Assembly (NCBI RefSeq): GCF_965638725.1
Contig: NC_134951.1
Span: 2,294,001 to 2,358,000, forward strand
DNA: 64,000 nucleotides
Source: Aptenodytes patagonicus
Taxonomy: Eukaryota > Chordata > Aves > Sphenisciformes > Spheniscidae
Direction: 5' to 3'
A program made the position numbers and the translations under genes. Below the pieces are notes generated by a model, which was not told the DNA's origin, searched no databases, and worked only from the letters and a program-made list of their open reading frames with translations. The stretch's first letter is position 1. Every line of letters starts with the position of its first letter. Of this stretch, positions 1 through 8,672 are shown one piece after another.

Positions 1-98
1 AGCGGCAGCGCGGGGTTAACCCGCTGCTGAGTTTGGCAACGTGAAGCTGGAGCGTTTTGGGGAGGAATTATTTAATTTCTAAAAGGAAAAGGTTCCGC

Positions 99-119
99 TT
101 TATTTTAATTTATTTTATT
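99..119 (-). terminator. PNOC: Tandem candidate poly(A) signals for PNOC
   Basis: Read on the minus strand, AATAAA occurs three times, at 99-104, 109-114 and 114-119, about 400 bases beyond the PNOC stop codon. This is a normal 3' UTR length for a small neuropeptide gene. The signals lie in an A/T-rich stretch, so some may be incidental. The assignment is positional inference. Confidence 0.45.
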
Positions 120-206
120 TTAATTTTTAAATTTTTAAAAATTTGATTCAGTTTTTCAAATTTTTAAAATTTTAATTTTTAAATTTTCTTAATTTTTTTT
201 TTTTTC
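100..206. repeat. A/T-rich low-complexity tract
   Basis: This is almost pure A/T made of overlapping TTTTAAATTTT-like words and ending in a T12 run. It stands out in an otherwise GC-rich region. It lies at the inferred 3' end of PNOC and may help transcription termination. Confidence 0.7.
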
Positions 207-506
207 CTGCTTTTGGGGGGGGCTGAACCATCCTTCAGACCTACTTGGTGTCGAGGACAAAACCCTTTTGCCCACCCTCCCTGGCGGGGGGCTGACGGCA
301 ACGGGCCTTTCCCTGAGCACCCTCTGGATGCCGAGACGCCGACGGCCGCCCTCAGCATCCCTCCCCGGTCTCCGATTCGGCATTTTCAAGCCATTTCCAA
401 TTTTTTTGCCCCCTTTTTAATTTGCACCTATGGACATGTGGTGTAGAGGGGTAGAGGGTTGACTTTTTTGGCCATGGCGGACCTAGCCGGGCGGCGCGGG
501 TCTCCG

Positions 507-985
507 TTAGATCTCGTTGTGCTCGCTGATGCCGCCGGCAATGTCGTACTCACTGGAGCGGGGCGACATGCCCAGGTACTGCTTCAGGAACTCGCTAAAC
601 CTCTTCTGGTTGTTCCACTTCCTCGCCGACTTGCGGACCCCGATGAAGCCCCCGTACCGCTTCTGCACCCCCTGGCCGTCGGCGCCGGCCACGAGCCGCG
701 TGTCCCCCGCGGGAAACCGCCGAGTCGTCGGGAAATGTCCTCGGGTGGCTGCGGGAAGGCGCCCGGCGCCGGTTCGACGCCTTCGTCTTCGGCTTCCCGT
801 CGCCGCAGCAGCTCGCTTACCTGCAGCGGGCTCACCGGCACCGCCGGCACCGCCGCCACGTCATTCCAGGGATCGCCGGCATCCTGGAGGTCACGGGGCC
901 GCGGGGCGGCTCGGCCGGCTGCGGCGGCACACAGCTCCCAGGTGGCCCGCGGCACGGCTTCGCCTTCGCACTCCAGGATGCAGAC
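507..985 (-). CDS. PNOC: PNOC last coding exon: propeptide with nociceptin
   Basis: Coding exon of prepronociceptin, a secreted precursor cleaved at dibasic sites. The acceptor CGCAG is read on the minus strand just above 985. The exon opens in phase 0 with VCILECEGEAVPRATWELC, completing the six-cysteine N-terminal motif of opioid precursors (Cys21, 25, 28, 42, 46, 59, counting from the start Met). An acidic spacer follows, then Lys-Arg, the 17-residue nociceptin, Lys-Arg, and a C-terminal peptide starting FSEFLKQYLGMSP. The stop is TAA at 507-509. One problem: the cysteine-rich part and the nociceptin part are in different frames, and the 479-base exon is not a multiple of three after a phase-0 acceptor. 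Either about one base is missing in the GC-rich spacer (roughly 660-720), or a small intron is removed between a consensus CAG/GTAAGC donor (exon end 821) and an acceptor at 671 or 662. Gene identity is certain; exact exon structure is not. Confidence 0.93.
606..656 (-). other. PNOC: Mature nociceptin/orphanin FQ peptide
   Basis: Seventeen codons read YGGFIGVRKSARKWNNQ and are flanked on both sides by Lys-Arg, the prohormone convertase site. Human nociceptin is FGGFTGARKSARKLANQ, so the basic address core RKSARK is intact. Residue 1 is Tyr instead of Phe, and residues 5, 7, 14 and 15 also differ. It is the ligand of the NOP (OPRL1) receptor. Confidence 0.95.
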
Positions 986-1423
986 CTGCGCGGGAGACAC
1001 GTGGATGGGTGTCAGATGGGTTTTGGTCCCCCCGGGACTGTGGGACACCGGGCAGCGCCAGGTGGTGTACCCCAAATGCCAGGTGCTCGGGCATCCCCCC
1101 CACTTCCAGCCCGTCCAGCGATGCAACGCGTTGGAAGACACCCATGGAAAGGTGCCGGCAGCTCATCAGCCCTTGCCTGGCCTCATTCGGTGAGGTGTCC
1201 CCTCCCAAAACCCATTCGTGGGCTCCCAGAGGTGGTGGTCGTGGTGGAGATGTGGGGGAGCCATGGCAGCTGCTCAGCATCCCTCTCCCGGCCCGCCCTA
1301 GACAGGCTCTGCTCCGCTCTGGACATGTTCCACACTTTCCCGGTGACGTCCGTGCTCCCATCCCACCACCCCATGCTCTGCACTGCTGGGTCCTTCAGCC
1401 GGGCATGAGCCCAAAAAATCACC

Positions 1424-2200
1424 CAGTCACGGGACGGCGGAGGTGGGAAGGGACCTCTGCCGCGTGCCCATGGCATGTCCCAGTGCCTGGGGCTGTTCCT
1501 CCCCAGGGGCAGGACTTTGCTCTTCTCCTTGTTGAACTTCATGAGGTTCCTACCAGCCCATTTCTCCAGCCTGGCAAGGTTCCTCTGGATGGCAGCATGA
1601 CCCTGTGGTCTACCATCCACGCCTCCCGACTCCGCATCACCTGCTAATTGCTGAGGGTGCGTCTGCCACATTGTCCCGGTCATTAACGAAGACGTCAAGG
1701 TCCCCCAGGTTTCAGTCCACGTCACTGCCCATTTATCTACCCTGTGCTTCAGCAGCTTGTCTACGAGGATGTCATGGGAAACAATGTCAAAGCCTGATGA
1801 AAGTGAAGACAAGCTGGTTGTCTCGCTGCAGAAAGCTATCAGGTTGGTCAAGCACGATTTCCCCTTCATAAATCCATGCTGGCTGCTCCCAGTGACCTTC
1901 TTGTCCTTCATACGTTTGGAAATGCTTTGCAGGATGATGTGCTCCACCTCCTTCCCAAGGACTGAGGTGAGGCCGACCAGCCCATAGCTTCCCAGATCCT
2001 CCTTCATGCCTTCCTCGAAGACAGGTGTGGTATCTGCCTCCTCCCAGCCCCCAGGAACCCGCCCCGATCGCCACATCCCTTCAAAGGCCATCAAGAGCAG
2101 CCTCATCAAGAGGTGCCATCGGGCTTCCTCAGCACCCATGGGTGCATCCCACCACGTTTGTGTTTCATCCCTTTCCAAGAGGCCTCGTCCATCAAGGCGG
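1424..2200 (-). mobile_element. CR1 LINE fragment, 5'-truncated and decayed
   Basis: The minus-strand translation contains recognisable CR1 ORF2 reverse-transcriptase pieces in order: GWEEADTTPVFEEGMKEDLG, SSQHGFMKGKSCLTNLIAFC, a degraded DIVSHDILVDKL, then AAIQRNLARLEKWAGRNLMK. The sequence then jumps to a CR1 3' end near 1424-1465 (AGAGGTCCCTTCCCACCT-like), so the segment between LGRN and the tail is missing. The frame is broken and no active product is expected. The upstream limit is approximate. Confidence 0.85.
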
Positions 2201-4555
2201 GTCACAGACCCGGCACTGTCGTGGGGTGATAACCCCATGTGGGCTGGTACCACCAAAACCAGCACCCAGGGGAAACCATCCAGGAGAATATCGTAGAAGA
2301 ACCAAACTAAATAAATGCCTGAAGAAACCAGGGCTGGAGGGCCCAGAAGGGAAGGGTTGTCTTCCCTCGCCTTGGAGTGTCTCCATCCCAGTGTTATCTT
2401 CATGGTGGGCTCTTTTAACCGCTTAACACCAACTGGGGGACCCCATGTTGAGGCACGCTGCCGTGTCTCATTGCTACAGGCCGTCTGCAAGACCAAAACC
2501 CTTGCAAAGACCCTCTTCACCATGGGTTCATTAACTTCGCCAGGTGAGAGGTGCTACGAGTCCCGACGTGGTGTCTCAGGGCTGCAGCTCAAGCACGTGG
2601 CTCTGCAGCAATTGGCTATTTCCATCCCCGAGGGCAGCCAGGCTCTTCAGACGCAAAGAAAAAAGAAAAATAGTTGTCCCAAGGTGAGGTGGTGACGAGG
2701 GTCTTGTATGCCGGGACACCTACGAGGGTCCTTGCGGAGGCACCGGGAATATCCTGCGCCAAGCCAAGATTCTGTCCCGGGATCTCCAAGGCTTTGGCAG
2801 GGTCTACGGCTGATGGACAGCATCCTGACTGTGCCCTGCGATGGAGATGAAAGGTGGTGGATCACATGCAGGTTACAGCTCTGATGAGCACCAGCTAATA
2901 GGCTTCAAGAGGAACTACCCCAGGCGTCGGGCTGAAGACCATCAGTGGTCCTATCACTCATCCACAAAACAGCCCCATGAACCCCCCAGGGTCCTCAGCC
3001 ATCGTGCTGTGGTCTTAATTCACGTGGAAATGGCTTCTGCTCTCAGTGTTTTGGGAATCCTCAGCAAACACCAGCCAGTGCTCCTCCACATCCAGTGCTG
3101 AAACTACCTGGGGAGGCTCCTTCTGATCTTCTGTTGGCATTAACGGTGCCACCGTGGGTTTGCACCATCCCTAGATGACTCTGGGGACGAGGACGTAGGT
3201 GATTCATCCACATCTTGAAGACCAGCTCCATCAGCTGGTCCCTGTCCTGCCCTGGCAGCTGCGGTGCTGGTGCAGGCATGCCTGTAACTTCAGGGGGATC
3301 TCCTGTTTCTACCTCTGAAGGATGGATCAGCCACGTCGCTGATGGGACTTCCTTGGCCGTTGCTTTGGAAATGGTGGAGGGTTGTATCAAATCCCACCAC
3401 GATGCTTCTTCCAGCTGAAACTGAGCCTCGAAAGACCCCGGGTTCCTCTGCTCCTGGTTCTGACCACTCTTGCTTTGAGATACAACCTTGCACGGGACCC
3501 ATGAGCCGCCAACCACCCCAGCTCCTCTCCATCTTGCTGGCCAGAGAGCAAAATGCAGCTCCAGAAGCAGGACCCGGCAGGAAGGCGGGGGGGTGGGCTG
3601 CAGAGGTGCTGGTGCCTTCAGACTGCAAGACAGCATTTTGGGGCAAAACCAGGGAGATTGTGCCCCAGAACTCGGTGGCAGCGACGTGCGATTGCAGGAG
3701 GCTTTGCCAGCAAGGGGGTGGCACTGGGGTGGCTCTAGCATCTCCGCACTGCCTTGGAAGTCACTGGCCCCCGCCCTGGTTTTGGGGGGACATGTCCCAG
3801 CCCTGGGGGCTTCCTGAGCTGCCGGCTCCTTTCGGGTGGATGTCTCAACCCGCCGTGATTTATCATCGCTAACAAATAGGTGAGCGGGCGGGGGGGAGGC
3901 GATGGATAATCCCCCGAGGGCAGAGGGGGAACGGGAAGGAAAGAAATGCTGCCGGCCAGGGCACGGCCACGGCTCAGCAGAGGGGAAAAGAAAGGATGAG
4001 GGGCTGGAAAAAAACCCAAAATGCTCTTTAATGTCTCTTCCTATCCAGTGTTGGAGGCAAATCAAGAGGGCGAGAGGGGCTGCGGGGTGCCCGATGCCCG
4101 GTCCCCCAAAACACGGCCGTTCGCCAGCCATCTGCAAAGCTGGTCCCATTCTGATGGGGCTCAGAGGGGGATTTTGGTGGCTCCTTGGAGGATGGGGCGA
4201 GGGTCTGGGGGGGTCCGGGGTTGGCGTAGGTGGGGACAGCGATGCCGCAAGCCATGGGGACAGGAGAGCTGGGGATGCTCGGGGTCTTGGGACCCTCCTG
4301 GGACTCTCCTTGGGCGATCGCAGCCTTGTCCCCATCACTCCCGGCAGCGGATTTGGGGTCTGCATCCTCCCTCAGGACCATCTTGTCCGATGCTGTCCCT
4401 GGGGGGTGCCCAAGGAGGAGGGACAGTGACGGCAGGTGGCATCTTCCCCTTGAAGCTCCACGCCGACCGGCAGCCAAAGCCCCCCCGACCCCAAACCCCG
4501 ACCCTGGCGCAGGGAGGAGGGTGCCCACCCAGGGTGGGGGGGATGCAGCTGGCAC

Positions 4556-4571
4556 AGCACCCATGGGTGCT
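4556..4571. repeat. Perfect 16-bp palindrome near the PNOC donor
   Basis: AGCACCCATGGGTGCT is its own reverse complement. A second partial copy (CCCATGGGTGCTGCCCATGG) follows at once. It lies about 55 bases into the intron after the PNOC signal-peptide exon. Confidence 0.8.
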
Positions 4572-4626
4572 ACCCCCATGGGTGCTGCCCATGGCGGGGG
4601 ACAAGCCAGCAGGCAGAGGGACTTAC

Positions 4627-4746
4627 GAGGACATCGAAGCTGTCCCGGTAGAGGTGGCGGTCGCAGCGCAGACAGTCCCCGCGGCAGTCGCCCCGTGCCC
4701 GGGCGAAGAGGCAGAGCAGCAGCAGGTCCCAGAGCACAGCCCTCAT
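4627..4746 (-). CDS. PNOC: PNOC first coding exon: signal peptide
   Basis: Forty codons from ATG (4746-4744) to a GTAAGT donor, ending in phase 0. The product starts MRAVLWDLLLLCLFARARG, a clear secretory signal peptide. It continues with three of the six opioid-precursor cysteines and ends DSFDVL, joining VCILEC of the next exon as in human PNOC (human reads DSFDLEVCILEC). The start lies in a strong Kozak context, GCCGCCATGA. The exon probably begins at 4763 after a CTCTCCTGCGCCGCAG acceptor. The protein enters the secretory pathway and is stored and cleaved in neuronal granules. Confidence 0.93.
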
Positions 4747-4763
4747 GGCGGCACCGGCAGTGG

Positions 4764-7700
4764 CTGCGGCGCAGGAGAGACAAAACCTGTCAAGTTGGGA
4801 CGGCACCGGCACCGCCGAACCCTGCACCTGCACCGAAACGTGCCCGTTCTCAGCCCGTCCTCCCTCACCCCCCCCCCCCAGACACGCGTGGTCCCAGTCT
4901 CCCTGCCAAAATTATCCTTTCGGGAAAGGGGCCCGGCAGCCTCCCCATCCCCAAAACAGATCCTGCGTGTCCTGGCTTAATTTTTTCTGGGCTATCTCAT
5001 GGCACGAGTCCCGGCCGGGGCTTATTTTAGCAGGTGGACGTGGCGGGACAGCACGTCCCCGGCTGTCCCCTGAGCAGGACACTCCTTATCCGAGCATCAC
5101 CAGAACCAGGCGAGGATGTCCCGCTCCGGTTTCCCCTCCCGGCCGTTTTTGGGGTGCTGCCACTCCTGTCCCTATCTTGGGAGGGTTCAGCCATCGCTGC
5201 CGTCAGGGATTGCCGGGCTCTGAGCCCACCCGGTGTGGAGCAGCAAAGTCAATTCCCAAAGAACCCCCCGTGTCCCGTCCAGCTTTCCTGACATCGGTGA
5301 CAGGCGGCGATTAAGCGACATGACCAAGGCCGTGGCCTTCCCTCCCAATTCCTGGAGATTTAGCCTGATGCCTCCCCATGGCCATCAGCAAACAGGAGGC
5401 TGGGTCCTCCTGACCCTCCCCTTGCCCTCATCCCGCCAGGAAAAGGGATCCGACATCCCTGTGGTCCTTGGGAGCGAGTCCCGGTGCTGCATGGCATCAG
5501 GTTTATAAGCCAGCGAGGGGATGAGATGGAGGTGATGGAGAGGAGCAGGATGGGGACACGAAGGTTGGTGCTACCCTTGGTGGCACCGAGGTCCCTCCCT
5601 GCTGGAGCAGCATCCAGAAACCCCTGTACCGGGATGCTTGGAGGCGAGGAAGACCTCAGTGACGGTGGCTTTGCAACCCGTGTGTTGCTCCAGCAGCATT
5701 TCAGGCCACTTTTGGGGGGGGTTGAGCACCCGGGCAGGAGGTCCCCGCTTATTTCCCACCCCACCAAGGTTGGGGGGCACTCCTGCTCCTTGCAACGGAG
5801 GCAGAGCATCCGCCGGGGTCCCCAGCCGGCGTCACGGTCACCTTTCGTCCCCGCCAGTCGGGCGGTGACACAGAGCCTGGCGGCTCCCGGTTGTCATTTG
5901 CTGGAGGGTACGAGGGGAAGCTGATAAAGAGCAGGAATTAAGGCTTAATCTGTCAAGACTCATTAAAACTGGCTGGCGGTGTGAGTCAGAGGCTTGGCAG
6001 AAAGCTCCCAGGAGAGGGCAAACCCCCCCCCCCGAAAAATCACTCGGCCCCAAAATGGGGTTTGGTGGAGGCGGGGAGGGGGCTGCAACCCACCCCCCAG
6101 CCCTGTCCCCATGCCCCCGCGAGACGTCAAGTCCAATGTCCTGGGAAAAGCAGGTCACATCTGGCTGCGGAGGAGGCTCCGAGATTACGGCTCGGCTTTT
6201 TTTCCCGGTTAATTGAAAGATGCTATCGGGCGGGCGGGATGCGGTACCCTGCCAGCATCACCGGCCGGGGCAGGGCTGGGAAAGAGGGAAACAGCCCCCG
6301 CTTTGTGCATCGGTGCCCCCCCCCCCCCCAAAAAAAAAAAAATTTAAATCAGCCCGTTAAAAGGGAAGGACCGAGCGCGGCGGATTTTTTTTCTTGCTTC
6401 TGCCCTTGGGTGTTTGGAGCGAGGGAGGGTGGCAGGGTCGTGGGGTGGTGACGGCACGAAGCCCCTTTCTGAGTTTTGCAGCCACAGACCCAGGAGAAAA
6501 AGAGGGATGCCTTTTTTCCCATTTTTTCCCATTTTTTCCCTTTTTTCATCATTTTTTCCATTTTTTTCATCATTTTTTCCATTTTTTTCATCATTTTTCC
6601 CCATTTTTTCCATTTCCCCCCATTTTCTCTCTTTTTTTTTTTCTTATTTTTCCCCATTTTTTCCTCTGGGAAAACCGAACCTGGGCCCTATTTCCCAAGG
6701 GAAGCACCGGCCGGCCCCACTGCCCTCACGCCCAGGGATGCCATCGACCCCAGCAAAGGATATGACAGCCCTGGCGTCACACCACAGCCACCCCTGCGGC
6801 TCCTCGCACACCGGGGCTGCTCCCGGGCACAAACCTTCCTCTTCCTCCCCGAAAACTAAACCTATCCATCCCAGGGGGGTGGCAGGATACGGCCACCCCA
6901 TCCCGCAAAACAGCTTTGGGACCCCCCCCCCCTGCCCTGCTGCTACGGGCTGCCCCAAGGGCGCATCCTCAGGAGTTTTCAATCCGGTTGAATTACCCTC
7001 ATTAATATTTGGAGGGGGGGGGTGAAAAGAGGTTTTTTTCTACAAATCCAGCCTGCGGTTCAGATAACGGCGGGGTCTGGTTATCCGTCAGGACAAGCGG
7101 CTTTTATTTATTGCTCCGGGTGGGATGATGCAGCCATATAAAAGGGCTGATTTGAGGGGCAGCGGGAAGGATGGAGCTCGTGCGATGTGAATAACCCGAG
7201 GAGAAGAGGTGAAAGGGGAAGCAGGTGCTTGCCGAGATGGGTTTTATTCGCTTGATTTGATGCGATTTGGGTTGGGAGCTCGCGGGCAGCACCGGGGAGA
7301 TGCTCCCTGCCTCTCCCCAGGGACGCTCCATCCCCTCTTCCCCCGGGAGATGCTAACGGCAGGGATTATCCCGGCAGCGGGATTGCCGTCCTTCCCCAAA
7401 CACCTTCGCAGGGGTTTAAACGCCGCGATGCTCTCGCTTTCCTGGGTCGGGATCGGTCCCGCCACGTGGGGACCACATTCAGGAGCTCCTCTCTTCCCGC
7501 ACCCGGAGCTCAACCAGCCCCAATTAATTTTTTTCCCTGCTAATTCCCACACTGCCCAGAGCCAAGGCCTGATCCAGAGGGCAAGAGAGATGCGACCGGG
7601 CAGGATCCGGCCCCGCCGGGAGCCAGCATTGAAGGAGTCAAAGCTTTTTCCAGTCGAAAAAGCGCAATATTGTCCAACAGTGTCCCCCACTGGCACCGGC

Positions 7701-8552
7701 TAAAACACTTCCCCGGCTCCCCCAAACCCTGGCGACGTCGCACGGCTTTGTGCCGGTGGCTTTTGGGGGGATTGTAGGGAGAACCGGAGGGGTTTGGGGG
7801 GGGGGTGGGGTTTGGCTACAGATGCCCGGCACTCGCCAGAAAAATAAGCGTTTCCTTTTGTCGATCCCCCTCAATCAGGTAATTGGCCATAATTGGCCGA
7901 AATTAGACGCCGCGGCGCGACTATAAACACAGATGTGGGCTCGAGAGGCTGAGAGAGGCTGTTTAGAGGTAAAAATGCTCGGGAAGAACATTTCTCCCCA
8001 CGTCCCCATGTCTTAGACATTCATTCCTGCTTTTGGGGGGGGGACTAAAGAAAAACAAAGCAACAAAACCCCCCCCATTTTCCTCCTTTTTGTGCTTTTT
8101 TGGAGGAAAAGCCGGGTATCTCCCGGAGCATCCCGCAGTGACCCCAGTGAAGTCCTGGCTAGAAGAAAAAGGGGCAGAAATACTGAATGGGGAAAGTCAT
8201 GGCTCGGCGGCTCCCCCCCAAAAAAAATCCCCTAAAAAATCCTACCCGTCCTGGAGGAACCCACCATCACCCCGTGGGCTTCCCCCCCGGCTTTCGGGCA
8301 GGCGGCCCGCACCGACTCCTGTTGCATCCCTCCGGCTCCACTCCAGTTGATTTTGGGGCTGGATGGTGAAGCCGAAACTTTTCCTCTCTTGGGATAGAGG
8401 GGATGGATTTGTCCCTCCGGGAAGATATTTCATTTAACCCTTAGCAGGGAGGGGAATATCTATCCGTGAATCGAAGCCGGACGGACCATCCTCGGACTAA
8501 AAAATACCAGCCAAGTCCCCCCCAGGATGGAAAATTAAAGCGGATTTCCTAC
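4764..8552 (-). other. PNOC: PNOC first intron
   Basis: Inferred intron between the non-coding exon and the signal-peptide exon. It is GC-rich and contains a C14/A13 homopolymer junction near 6316-6342, a T/C minisatellite at 6511-6666 and a possible regulatory island near 5920-6000. I see no coding exon. The inference depends on the exon 1 call. Confidence 0.55.
6511..6666. repeat. Pyrimidine-rich tandem repeat
   Basis: A T/C-rich tract of (CATTTTTTCC)-like words. A 21-base unit, CATCATTTTTTCCATTTTTTT, repeats about 2.4 times over 6547-6598. Lys/Met-rich open frames on the other strand and Phe-rich ones on this strand are artefacts of the repeat. Confidence 0.9.
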
Positions 8553-8594
8553 CTGCGGGTGTGCTGTCGGCTGCCGGCTCCTCTGATCTGTGAC
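8553..8594 (-). other. PNOC: Probable PNOC non-coding exon 1
   Basis: On the minus strand, about 30 bases after a TATA box, a short segment ends in a good donor, CCCGCAG/GTAGGA, with the exon end at 8553. It has no ATG before the donor, as expected for the 5' UTR exon of PNOC, whose translation starts in the next exon. The left limit (8594) is estimated from TATA spacing. Confidence 0.55.
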
Positions 8595-8619
8595 TCCTCC
8601 GGCGCCTGTGCCACGGTGG

Positions 8620-8672
8620 TATATATAGACGGTGTACACACGCATCCCCACACCTCCCTCCCCGAACACGTG
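8620..8672 (-). promoter_or_regulatory. PNOC: Probable PNOC core promoter (TATA box, E-box)
   Basis: TATATATA at 8620-8627 reads the same on both strands. On the minus strand it is placed to start the exon that ends at 8553. A perfect CACGTG E-box lies about 40 bases upstream at 8667-8672. The TATA box is isolated in GC-rich sequence, which supports a focused, tissue-restricted promoter. Assignment to PNOC is inferred from orientation and the downstream donor. Confidence 0.5.

Larger units (their letters stand above)
986..4626 (-). other. PNOC: PNOC intron between the coding exons
   Basis: The intron runs from a GTAAGT donor (read down from 4626) to a CGCAG acceptor (just above 985). It is GC-rich and contains a decayed CR1 copy in its lower part. 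The long proline-rich open frames here, including a 434-codon minus-strand one over 3061-4365, look like by-products of low stop-codon density. I see no other gene. Confidence 0.8.

Noticed and set aside
517-1647. 376-codon plus-strand open frame
   Set aside because: It is antisense to the PNOC exon and runs into an old CR1, with Arg/Pro-rich composition. PNOC on the other strand explains the sequence.
1183-2523. 446-codon minus-strand frame as a host gene
   Set aside because: It is made of CR1 reverse-transcriptase pieces with missing parts and unrelated ends, so it is a transposon relic.
3061-4365. 434-codon minus-strand open frame in the PNOC intron
   Set aside because: Pro/Ser/Arg-rich, no domain, lies in GC-rich intron where stops are rare. 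It fits a shadow ORF.
6344-6657. Lys/Met-rich frames (KNDEKNGKNDEK-like)
   Set aside because: Direct translation of the T/C tandem repeat on the opposite strand.
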